From NCBI GenBank assembly GCA_936432065.2, contig OW386292.2, forward strand, positions 125,671,639 through 125,735,638: DNA of 64,000 nucleotides, read 5' to 3'. Below the pieces are notes generated by a model that searched no databases, was not told the DNA's origin, and saw only the letters and a list, made by a program, of their open reading frames with translations. Each line of letters starts with the position of its first letter. Position 1 is the first letter of the stretch. Shown piece by piece: positions 34,609-44,897 of this stretch. Source of the stretch: Rutpela maculata. Its lineage: Eukaryota; Arthropoda; Insecta; Coleoptera; Cerambycidae. Position numbers and translations under genes: made by a program.

Positions 34609-34916
34609 TAACCTCAATCATTCTCCTTCTTCTAGTGCTGTCCCCTTAAAGGACTCGTGGAACGTTTGACAGCCAACATTTTTGGAGGGAGGAGAAGGAG
34701 ACACAACCTCAAATTTTCCGATTTCTCCATAATCTCCATGTGCAGTTCGTAGTTTTCTTGTGATTGTGACGTTGTGTCTCGTTCTCCTCCCTCCAAAAAT
34801 GTCGGCTGTCAAACGATCCACGAGCACTTTAATGGGACGGCACTAGAAGAAGAAGAATGATTGAGGTTAACGAGGTTGTGTGACCTCCAAGCCGTCAAAC
34901 GGTGCACGAGCCCCAT
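34609..34916. mobile_element. foldback MITE family, copy 3
   Basis: It holds the same inner palindrome (GACAGCCAACATTTTTGGAG, mirrored near 34793-34812) and right tip GTGCACGAGCCCCAT. The left tip is shortened. Confidence 0.7.
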
Positions 34917-35331
34917 TGTGGATCATTCTAACCTGACCCACTAGTTAGTGGCTTACTTGAAACTGGCAGATAGGTAAATTTGTGCACGATAAACTCACTT
35001 TTCAATAATAACCGTTAGATAAACATTATCCGTGAGTTAATTTAGAATTGATAAACCGTCTCTCAATGATTTTTATAAAGAGGCGTTTCATACTTTCATA
35101 GATTTCGCACACAAGCGCTGCCAAGGGTCTGCAGGCCACGTCGCGAAAAGTAACCAATTAAACGGTAGAAGAAGAGGAAGAGACATTATGCCTACCGTGA
35201 CTAATTGTCGTGTTCAGAAGAAGAAATAATTAAGGTTATGTGCTGTGTTTTCACTCAAAGAAAAGAATCTGTGTTTTCATTTTCAATGAAGGGTTTAACA
35301 GAGTAGTAAATACAGCAATAATCTGTAAGTC

Positions 35332-35451
35332 ATGGAGGTTGAAGAAATATTATGTGGATTGTGTTTAAAAGTTATAACCGAGACCGATTGTGTGATTTTG
35401 GATAACGGAAAAAGAGATATGATATTATATTTTATTCCAGAAATCAACAAG
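35332..35451 (+). CDS. double-ZAD C2H2 gene B, exon 1
   Basis: It starts at ATG 35332 (MEVEEILCGLCLK); no upstream in-frame alternative improves the match. 40 codons, phase-0 donor AAG|GTAAAC at 35451-35452. It carries the first CxxC (Cys8, Cys11) of ZAD 1, a treble-clef domain that mediates dimerisation of many insect C2H2 factors. Gene B is predicted to make a 606-residue nuclear DNA-binding protein: ZAD 1 (about 8-75), ZAD 2 (about 95-160), an acidic linker (about 165-260), then 11 fingers. Confidence 0.85.
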
Positions 35452-35511
35452 GTAAACGAGACTGTTGCCGGCTATTGATTTTTATTTTACTAAGTACTGA
35501 TCATTTTTTAG

Positions 35512-35778
35512 AATTCGGACGCAAGCCTCATCGAGAAACTTTGTAAAGAATGTTCGGAGGACCTTCAGACATCTTACGAATTTAAAACTTTTTGTGTTGA
35601 ACGTAAAATGGCTTTTAGACAATGTGAAAATGGTAAGGCTGTAGATATGGTGCAAAATTCAGAATGTAAAAAATGTTGTTTATGTTGGGAGTATACAGAA
35701 ACCGATGCTGATCGAATTCTGTTGGATAACGAACAAGTTTCTTTGGAATTAATGTTGGTGGAGTGTGCTCTAGATCAG
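35512..35778 (+). CDS. double-ZAD C2H2 gene B, exon 2
   Basis: The acceptor TTTTTTAG ends at 35511; the donor is CAG|GTAATT at 35778-35779. 89 codons, phase 0 at both ends. It finishes ZAD 1 (LCKECSEDLQ, Cys51 and Cys54) and begins ZAD 2 (CCLCWEY, Cys95 and Cys98). The two domain halves meet in one exon. A 60-bp intron separates it from exon 1 and a 1.4-kb intron with repeat fragments follows. Confidence 0.88.
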
Positions 35779-36618
35779 GTAATTTTTTTTCTGAGATTCA
35801 TTAGTCTATTAATGAATGAAAGTGATATAACACATGATTATTTAAATATTCTAGCATTACATGGTGTCAAATCTCTCATTAACGGTCCCAACAAGAGTAA
35901 CAGAAAATTGTAGCAGTTGTCTTGATCACATTTTTGTAAACAAAACAAACCACAAGGAACATAGAATTGCGTCCTATATATTAGAGTACATCACAGATTA
36001 TCAGGGCCGCCGACAGCTTTACCGGGCCCCGGAGCTGCTTATTATTGAGGGCCCCTTCCCACTTTCAAGGTTTTGTTGTTTTATTTTTCGCATTAAGTTT
36101 TAAATTTATTAAAAAACTACCACAGTATTTAATTGTCATACATTTTTATTGAATTAAATATAATTTTGCTTTTTGAGAATCGCCAAATGTTAAACAACTG
36201 AAAGCCTAGCCTGTATGACGTAATATAGCCGGAGCCCAGAGCCCCCTGCGGGTGCTTGGGCCCTGGGATTTATTCCTCCCCTGCCTCCCCCACATATTAG
36301 ACTCTGAAACATCAACCAATATATTTGTATCAATTTAAAAAAAATCAAACGATATAGCAACAATAGAACACAACAAATAATAAACAAAATAAGTTAAAAC
36401 CATGGATAAGCTCTGGAATAATAAACTCCATTAGATTTAGAAATAAACTGAAAAAGAAACTAAACAATAACGAATAATACAGAATTAAAAAACAAATATA
36501 AAACATACAAAAATAAACTCAACAAGATGATATTGCAGGCTAAAAACAATTATTTTAAAAATAAACTTGAAGACTGCAATAAAGATAAAAAAAAACAAAA
36601 AAAAAAACAAAGAAAACT

Positions 36619-36680
36619 CTGCCCAGGGAATCACTACTTCCACATACAGGTTTACTATCCAAGTCTCTTATAATGAAAAA
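36619..36680 (+). repeat. 60-bp dispersed motif, copy 1
   Basis: It contains GGGAATCACTACTTCCACAT and TATCCAAGTCTCTTA. Copies lie at 38252-38310 (direct) and 41853-41912 (inverted). The first two fall in introns of gene B. A poly(G) run follows at 36778-36792. Confidence 0.6.
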
Positions 36681-37178
36681 ATGATATATTTGCACTCCAC
36701 TATTAGTGCAGTAACTAGAGGTTTTAACTTGGAATAATGTCATATGAATTGAATTAGATTTTTTCTATATTATGTTTGGGGGGGGGGGGGGGCTGCTGCT
36801 AATTTATGGATGGTGGATGCCACCCCTTTTCAGAGGGTGGCACCTAAAAAAACATTGTATAAAGAGAATCAAAATTTGTGAAGAAAGGCTCTATGCAACT
36901 TTTCATATGATTATAACAACTTAAGAATTGGGATTTTAGCTTGAAGAAAGAGGTATTTCAAAACGATTTGCCTCAAATAACTGGAGAAGTATTAGGATAT
37001 TGAGCGAAAACGTGCTAGACACAAAAAATAAAGCTACTAAATTGAAGATGAATTCGTTTTTTTTTTCTAATTTCTGTAGAATTAATGATTTCGGAGATCT
37101 GTAGATATAAAAATGACAATCGAACGATATCTATTAGAAAACTACTGTTTTGGTTACATTTGATCACTTTTGTTTCAG

Positions 37179-37516
37179 GACATTCATCTGAAAGACAATT
37201 CGACCCAATGTACAAAATGTTTGGTCTCTCTAAAAAATATGTTTTGCTTCATTAGAAGATGCAAGCAGATTGTAGAGAAGAACAAAAACCTTGTACCGAT
37301 CAAATCAGAGTGTAAGGAAGAAGACAAATCATATGGTTTTGACTCGACTCAATTTTGTTTTGTGAAAATCGAAAACCTGGACACAAAGAATGAGGACCAG
37401 ACTAATCTAATTGCTGAAATCAAAAGAGAAATAGAAGAGAAGGATGACCAGTTTGAAGAGTTTACTAGAGGCGATGATTTTCGAGTCAAAGTTGAGCTTA
37501 TCGAAGGAGAAAAAAG
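37179..37516 (+). CDS. double-ZAD C2H2 gene B, exon 3
   Basis: The acceptor TGTTTCAG ends at 37178; the donor is AAG|GTATGA at 37516-37517. 338 nt (112 codons plus 2 nt). It completes ZAD 2 (QCTKCLVSLKNM, Cys140 and Cys143), then encodes a Glu/Lys/Asp-rich linker (IKREIEEKDDQFEEF) without recognisable domain. The splice to exon 4 completes a Ser codon. Confidence 0.86.
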
Positions 37517-38251
37517 GTATGAGGTTTCTGTTGTTGCATTAACAATCATCAATATCATCAGTCCAGCTCTCTAAAGGTCCTTCAACCACTCAATACGAAA
37601 TTTTTCTGATCATGGAAAAGGTTAATGGTATCAGGGGAAAAGTTGGAAAAATTTGAATACGTGATAGAGGATGGTCCTCGGGAATGTCCAAATAATAATA
37701 GTGGTGTAAAATCGGTCCAAAATTATGCCATTTTTTAACAATAAAAGTATAATTGGGACTTTCACAATATTAGACCATAAATATTGACTATCCACAACTT
37801 TTTATAGTAGAGCCACATTTGTAAAATTTAATTTAAAAATTATTTTAAAACTTTAATAACCAGCACTGACTATTGCCCTTTGTCCCTTTCTCCATGACCT
37901 TATGAACAAGTTATGTATAAAAATGTATACAAAAAAAAAAAACAAACGGAAATTTGCATGCAAATAGCTTATAACAACTTATTGAATTGTTATCCTGTCA
38001 CTCTCTTCCTTTATTGAAATTGCACTTTTTGCCTTATTGAATAAATAAATATGAATATAGACCTTTTTAAATTTAATTTTGGACTCCGATTCTGTTTCAG
38101 TAATACAAACTGATAAATTCACGTAAATATTTTTCTAATTGTTTTCTGATGTCCAGCCAATTTAACACTGGGACATTAGAGTAAATTTTTGTTCAATATA
38201 TTTATTAGAATTATCAGTAGTAATATAACAAATGCATTGAAAGAACCACTG

Positions 38252-38310
38252 CCTGAGGAATCATTACTTGCACATCCAGATTTCTTATCCAAGTCTCTTA
38301 AAACAAAAAC
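38252..38310 (+). repeat. 60-bp dispersed motif, copy 2
   Basis: GGAATCATTACTTGCACATC, then TTATCCAAGTCTCTTA; similar to 36619-36680 and followed by the same TTTGCACTCCACTAT. Confidence 0.6.
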
Positions 38311-39481
38311 AAAATTAATACTGCATTTGCACTCCACTATGCGGAAATATTTGTTTATATAATTTTAATAATATAATATTTAAAATCATCTATCCTAAAA
38401 ACTCATAAAACGATAAGCCACATCAGAAGTGTTGGTGGCAGGTGATCGAATGGTAGTGAAGATAGATGATGTCAAAAAAACTTTGAGACCTTGGCTTCTC
38501 ATACATACACTAATTCCAATTTTGTGGACTTGCTTGCTTTAGCTATTAACACCCATTTACCCCTCAACCGTCAACTATATAAGATCAAAATATAATCCAG
38601 ATCGTGTTAGGTTAGATGTATCGGATTTCAAGTCAATATCATAAACCTTTTCGAATTAGTCTAGTGTACAAATTCCAATTTCTTCAATACATGTCCACTG
38701 CATTGATCACTGAACGTTATTCCAAATACAAGTGTTACTTCGAAGAGTCTAAGCATATAACTATGAGAATGACATATTAAAAGTTCTATTTTCGAAAACT
38801 ATGAGATGTATCGAACTAAAATTCTTGTTGAAAATTAGCGTAGTTCCTCAGATGGTGAAGTTTTCAAAACACGGGTTTGCTTGTGACAATTCTGGGACAG
38901 AGATATAAAAATCGTAGTTGAAGTTTTAAGAACACATATGTTTTAAAAAACATTTTTTAAAAATAATTCCAAGACGAAAAAAAATATTTGCAAAATTCAG
39001 CCTTAATAAAAACGTGAAAATTCATTTTGGATAGCCATATTTTGACACCAGTAAACACTACACTATTGACGGTTGCTGCTATTGTTTACGTGTCGCATTC
39101 GGTGCTGACCCAAAACAGTGCGCCAGGAAAGATACAGAAAGATCACCACATCACATTTGCAACATTGAAAATTTATTTTCTAGGTTATTTTTGGGCATTT
39201 TAATAAATAAGTATTTTTGCATTTACCAGGAAGGCTAACCTTCATAGATCTGAATATATTGATGTAGGTATTTTAAAAACATCCTATCCTGCATATTTAA
39301 TTTCCCATCACCTTTTCTCCAAGGTTTCACCTATAGTTGGTCCTTTTTGTAACTATTTATGAAAGTTCTGTACAAGTATATTTGTCCAGCATAACGACAT
39401 TGGTCAAGAATTTTGTTTCCACTTTAGCAGAATTTCCAGAACCCTTTATTACATTCTAACTGACTGTATTTTCTGTTTCAG

Positions 39482-40577
39482 TGAACAAGAAATAATCAAC
39501 CACGAAGAAGACGGGGTAAAATTTGAAGAAAACGAAACAACACCCCCTAACCTGACACCACCATTCAAATGCACCCAGTGCCGTTACAAAACAAACATAC
39601 TAAACAGGTTCGAGGCACACATGTTCAAGCACAAGGACCCCCTGAACGTCAAGAAGTTCAAATGCACGGTATGCCTCTATGAGGCGAAATACAATTACCA
39701 CATCCAGGACCACATGCTAACTCACTTAGACCCATCTGAGACGACCATGTTCAAATGTTACACCTGCTCGTTTGAGACAAAGCGTAAATCGGCGCTCAAG
39801 ATGCACCTCGTAACTCACAAGGACCCATCCGAGCTCGAGATGTTCAAGTGTCAGTCATGCTCCTTCGAGACAAAATGGAGGGATTGCCTGAAGAAACACC
39901 AGGCGAGACACAAATCCCTAAACGAGGGAATAACATACAAGTGTGAGTTCTGCAGTTACGTGACCAACAAGAAGCACCTGCTCAGACCGCACTTGCTACG
40001 CCACAAAGACCCATCGGACATAACCATGTACAAGTGCGAATGGTGCCCATACGAGGCGAAACAGAAGAGCAACCTTCTGAAGCATATAGTGAAACACAAG
40101 GAACCTTCCGAGATCACCATGTACAAGTGCGACGTTTGTTCTTATGCGACAAAATGGCAAAGCGGGATCAAGGCGCATCGGATGCGGCACAAGAAGCGCC
40201 ACAAATGTGACAAGTGTTCGTTCGAGGCGGATGAGAAGAATGACCTGTTCCAGCATCTGCTGAGTCATCCTGAGGATGCCTCGTTGAAGTTCTACTCTTG
40301 CGAGGTATGCTCGTACAGTACCAAATACAAGACAAACCTGAACAAGCACATGAACACGCACAAGGATTCTTCGGAAGTGCCGAGTTTTGGCTGTGACCAG
40401 TGCTCGTACGTGACGAAGCACAAGACGGCGCTTAAGAACCACGCGTTCGTTCATATGGACACGTCAGAGCTGACGTTGTTTAAATGTGAGCTGTGTTCTT
40501 ACGAAACGTTCCGGAAAAGTTACTTGTTGAAGCACGTGGATAGGCATAAGGTGGCGGAGGGGACTGACCTTGAATGA
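39482..40577 (+). CDS. double-ZAD C2H2 gene B, exon 4 (11 zinc fingers)
   Basis: The acceptor TCTGTTTCAG ends at 39481; the stop TGA ends at 40577. After an acidic start come 11 C2H2 fingers, from FKCTQCRYKTNILNRFEAH to FKCELCSYETFRKSYLLKH. All keep CxxC and HxxxH. Linkers are long, of the KDPSEITM type, similar to gene A. Several fingers begin YKC or FKC and have S[FY].T after the second Cys, as in a family grown by internal duplication. The exon is much more G+C-rich than its surroundings, which fits coding constraint. An AATAAA at about 40699-40704 is the likely polyadenylation signal. Confidence 0.93.
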
Positions 40578-40797
40578 GCTGTGGTGTTTTGTAAGGTTGG
40601 TCACCTCATCTGCTACGATGCTAATCGTAGTAAATGGAATCTTGCTTTAGGCTGTGGATGTGTTTAGAGGTTTGTCGCTTCCAGTCACTGAGGTGGGAAA
40701 TAAAAGTAAATTCTGAAGAGGGAATACTGACTAATAATACCCAAAAGGCATTTATTTTGAATTAGAAAGTATACAGCATAATGATAACACAGGTCAA

Positions 40798-41077
40798 CAT
40801 TTGATCTAAGAACAATCACCAGACTTTACCAGAGTATACATAGGTTTTTTGGGTCGCTGATTCCGAATCCAAGGTTGGTTAAGCTTCATCATGTCAGGTT
40901 CTTGGCCATTTGAAGGTCCAACTGAGAAAAAGTGTCACACTGTCACACTTTTTCTCAGTTTGACCTTCAAATGACCAAGATCCTGACGTGATGAAGCTTA
41001 ACCAACCTCGGATTCGGAATCAGCAACCCAAAAAACCTGTGTATACTCTGGTAAAGTCTGGTGATTGGATCAAATGT
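40798..41077. mobile_element. near-perfect foldback MITE, ~135-bp arms
   Basis: The left arm (CATTTGATC, then CACCAGACTTTACCAGAGTA) is mirrored by the right (TACTCTGGTAAAGTCTGGTG, ending GATCAAATG). The centre near 40938 is CACACTGTCACAC-like. Few mismatches suggest a recent insertion. It lies 220 bp downstream of gene B. Confidence 0.85.
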
Positions 41078-41283
41078 GTAATTTATTGCACATAGAACAA
41101 TTACTTCCACATCCAGTGAAAGTATAGTAATGACAAAAAAATTTTTGAAAATTTATATTGTTCAAATAGGCTTGGAATGTCATGAAACGTCGAGATTTTA
41201 AATTTGAGCGAAAGAAAATTTCTGTCTGTCTGTATGTCTGTCGGTCTGTAACTTTTTTGTGTGCACGTTTATTCTGGAACCGT

Positions 41284-41423
41284 TTAACACTTTCGCTGGC
41301 TCACCTCCCACGCTGACTTTTTTTCTCTCGAAAATATTGCATATAACCTGGCCCACATGAGGGTCGTGCGCACTGTGCTAAGAAAGGGACCCTCATGAGG
41401 GTCATGCGCATCGAAAGTGTTAA
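41284..41423. mobile_element. piggyBac-type MITE
   Basis: TTAA at 41284-41287 and 41420-41423 flank CACTTTCGCTGGC and GCATCGAAAGTG, so inverted ends plus a TTAA target duplication. It contains GAGGGTCGTGCGCA and GAGGGTCATGCGCA as internal repeats. 140 bp, noncoding. Confidence 0.75.
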
Positions 41424-41852
41424 GATATTGACTTGAAATTTGGTACACGTATGTACTTTAACGGGATCTGGAACTAGATTATATTTTCATCTCATTCCGT
41501 TGAAGGATTGGGGGGTAAAATGAGGTAAATGGGAGGTAAAGAGGTAAATCAAGCAGGTAAGAGTCCATAAAATTGGTATTTAGTGTATACCAGAGAAGCT
41601 AAGGTTTCAAAAAATTTTTTGGCATTAGCCACCCTCATTACCACCCCTACCCCATTTAAAAGGGATGAAAGAAAAATTGTGATTTAGTGTATGTACAAGA
41701 ACCAAAAGCTGCAAAATATTTTTTTACTTCAACCACCCCCACCCCACTACCGTGTGGGATATCGTTTTATGGGTTTTTGGGGTAGACGACTTCAAATAAT
41801 ATTATATTATTAAAGTTCTATAAACAATTATTTTCACATACAAAGTTTTTTT

Positions 41853-41912
41853 GTTTTGAGTGACTTGGATAGAGAATCTGGATGTGGAAGTAGTGATTAC
41901 TTGGGCAGCGGT
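41853..41912 (-). repeat. 60-bp dispersed motif, copy 3
   Basis: Inverted relative to 36619 and 38252: GTGACTTGGATAGAGAATCT, then GATGTGGAAGTAGTGATTAC. Shorter relatives of the CTTCCACATCCAG core occur at about 41101 and 50150. Confidence 0.6.
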
Positions 41913-42143
41913 TTTTTATTTTGTGTCAAAAATCAGTGGTTCAGTCACAAAGAATGTTCTCCACCACTTAAAAATGACTTAAATGTAATAAGAGATAAAC
42001 ATTAAGATTGGTTAAAATATAAATGATAGTCAAAAATAATTAGTACTAATCTCATTTATTTAATAACGCTGGCATTAAGGTTCTAAAATACACTACTGTT
42101 CTGTTACTGTTGTAGATAAGGTTTCTTTGGCATAATTTGACTG

Positions 42144-42767
42144 CAGTGGCGGCTGGTGAAATTTCAATATTTTTTTTCTCGTCTATGGCGCATGGGACCC
42201 ATGCGAAATTTGGGAAATAACATCTAGAGAGGCACTTCTCTAATGACCCCTAAGAAATTTTGAAAAAGCAGTTTGCGAAAAAATTTTTGAAAATTCGTTA
42301 GCCTCCCCTGGGTCTAGGGACTCCTGTTTATTTTTATTTTTTTTTGTCATATGCATTTGACTTTTCATAAAAATACAACAATAGATTTTGAAGTTTGTGA
42401 AAATATTTTCATTACTAACTGAAATACAATGAACTGAAATTTTGTAATTTACAATTTAACAAATTACAATATTTCAATTCGTTGTATCTCAGTTAGTAAT
42501 GAAAATATTTTCATAAACTCCAAAATCTGTTGTTGTATTTTTATGAAAAGTCAAATGCATATGACAAAAAAAAATAAAAATAAACAGGAGTCCCTAAACC
42601 CAGGAGAGGCTAACGAACTTTCAAAAAATTTTTCGCAAACTGCTTTTTCAAAATTTTTTAGGGGTCATTAGAGAAGTGCTTCTCTAGATGTTATTTCCCA
42701 AATTTCGTATGGGTCCCATGCGCCACAGGCGAGAAAAAAAATATTGAAATTTCACCAGCCGCCGCTG
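42144..42767. mobile_element. hAT-type MITE with 8-bp target duplication
   Basis: TTTGACTG at 42136-42143 and 42768-42775 flanks an element starting CAGTGGCGGCTGGTGAAATT and ending with the inverted form (CACCAGCCGCCGCTG). The arms are about 300 bp each, meeting near 42455. The 8-bp duplication and CAGTGGCGG terminus are hAT hallmarks. No transposase. Similarity between the arms is high throughout. Confidence 0.9.
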
Positions 42768-42775
42768 TTTGACTG

Positions 42776-44239
42776 ACTGATTGCTAAGAGTAATCTTTAA
42801 AATGCTCATTTCTGTATTGCCATATGGAAAAGGATCTTTGATATGGAGCTATATACACATGTCTACAATAAGCAAGAAAAGACTTCAAAATAAGAGAAGC
42901 TGAATCTCTCTAGGTCAACGATTTTTTATAAAATTCCCATTTTCAAGAAAATAAGCTTTAACCTTTCAGCAGCTTTTCATGTTCATTTAAGGAAGTTTTT
43001 TTTGTCCAGAAATGAACTCGAAGCTATCAAATTATTTTCTAGGTTATTCTTTTTAGGAAACTGATGAGCGGTGGGGAGAAATCCGAAAAAAATTTTAATC
43101 AAAATTTTTTGGATGAGCGGGGAGGGGAGAAATCACCTCCCGCACCCTTCCCCCTCTCTCGACGACTGTAGCAGACTGTCATAAGGCAAGTCTAATGGAT
43201 ATATATTGTATTGTCGACAGTAAACATATTTAAGATACTTTTTCTGTACACTTTATTTTTTTTGTAATGAGGAGAGATAGATGAGCATATTATAATTTAC
43301 TTCTAATGTAGTAGAAATAAAGTGAATGCAAAGTGGTAATGTTTTTAAATTCCTTACAGCTACAGTAGTAAAACCTAGAAGTTTTAACGAATTTTGGACT
43401 GTATGATTTATATATGTATTAACTCTTTCGCATCGGGCGTTTTTTTTAGGCGACGGACCTCACAAACGGGGATTTTTTGCACAATCGTGCGTCTCTCGTT
43501 TATTAGTTTCGAGCATTAATGCGGTTCCCGACACCAAAGACGCGCGCTTATATGCACAAGTTGAAATAAACAAAGATAGAATATAAACGTTTTATTTAAT
43601 AGGTATGCAAACATATAATATATAATTGTTAAAAGCATACACCGTTCTTACTGCATTAATAATCTAAAAAAAAAAGTTTTTTTTTTTTAATAATTATTAT
43701 TGTTCGTGTGCATTTTTATTTGGTATATACAGAATTTGTATACTGAAGAACTAATGCAAGTTGCATCAATATTTTGTAAAAAATGCAATTTATTTTAAGA
43801 AAAATTTGCAGCTGTTTACACACAATAGACTGCCTGACACACTCAAGAATAAACTGTGAGTATACAACTGTTTTTCAGACCACAGCTTTTCTGCAACTAA
43901 CAAGCTACAGCTTGAAGATGCTTCTAAGTGAATATCAGACCACAATCTTGCGCCTCCCGATTTTAAGTAGTATTCACGGCGTTCGAAAATATGCGTCTCC
44001 CGCACATATGTCAATCAGAGATTTGCGCGTTTTTGCGGCTCCCGTCGTTAAAAGACAATTTTGTATCCATTATTGTTCCAAGGTCTTTAATTGCAGGTAC
44101 TCAAGTAAGAGCTACATTGTTCATGCTGTAGTCAAAATTAGTTATAATATATATATATTTTTTGTGAGTATGTAACAGCATTTGTCTATATTAAAAGGTA
44201 ATTTGTTTCATTTTGACCAGCTATAAATATTATTAATGT
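42776..44239. other. noncoding stretch
   Basis: No gene supported. Near 43068 TGATGAGCGGTGGGGAGAAA also occurs near 50808, marking an unidentified shared repeat. At 43419 TTAACTCTTTCGCATCGGGC could be one end of a piggyBac-type element; its partner was not found. Open frames at 43783-44175 match nothing. Confidence 0.35.
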
Positions 44240-44431
44240 TAAAGAATATTATTTACGTATTAAACAAATCACAACTTACACACTCTTTTATTTATTATGA
44301 AAATACCTACTTTCTGTATATTGTTGCCCTAATCTGGGCACGCTAATATACCAGATTAAGACAACAATATACAGAAAATAGGTAATTTCATAATAAATAA
44401 AAGAGTGTGTAAGTTGTGATTTGTTTAATAC
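44240..44431. mobile_element. foldback element split by gypsy element 2 (left part)
   Basis: A hairpin with GTATTAAACAAATCACAACT on the left and AGTTGTGATTTGTTTAATAC on the right, loop near 44338. The outer arm continues across the gypsy insertion: AAAGAATATTATTTACGTAT on the left matches the inverse of 48670-48690 beyond the retrotransposon. So the gypsy element landed inside the right arm. Confidence 0.75.
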
Positions 44432-44886
44432 TGTGACGTGTTTCCACCCTTAGGAAACTACCCCTTGCAAATTCCGTGGGTTCCAAAATTTATAACAAGA
44501 GATGTCCACTAACACACTTTATTAAATATTTACTGGATACTTCACAATACTATTATTAATTTAAATACACTTTACTGACTAAAATCACAATGTTTATCAC
44601 TTTGTTTCTCTTTGAACTCTTAACCTCACTTTCTATACTTTCTGAACTTCGGAACTACTCGCCGAGAATGCGGTTGGTCTTTTATACCTAAAAATGACAG
44701 ATCTCGATTGTTCTGTGATGACGCCACCATTCTCTAGAGAATTCCAGATGTCACTTTGGAATCTTCTGGTAGGTTCTTTTTCGAGTAGGTGCAAATACAC
44801 TACATTCATTCAGACATTCGATCTGTTGAAGTCTGCCTACTTTTTAGTAACATAACCTTAAATTTTAAGGGGTGCAACATATTACA
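44432..44886 (-). repeat. 3' LTR of gypsy element 2
   Basis: 455 bp, TGTGACG to ATTACA on the + strand. Compared with the 399-bp LTR of element 1 it has about 56 extra bp near its 5' end (44810-44870). It has a TATA-like TTTTATACC box (inverted) at 44678-44686. The polypurine tract complement adjoins at 44887-44899. Confidence 0.9.
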
Positions 44887-44897
44887 CTGCCCCCTCC

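Noticed and set aside
36010..36300. hAT-like MITE starting CAGGGCCGCCGACAG
   Set aside because: A matching inverted right end and 8-bp duplication could not be found.
39996..40454. 152-codon frame antisense to the zinc fingers
   Set aside because: Periodic mirror image of the finger repeats.
43783..44175. 130-codon frame on the + strand
   Set aside because: No recognisable motif; composition and a TTAA-type repeat end nearby suggest noncoding repeat DNA.
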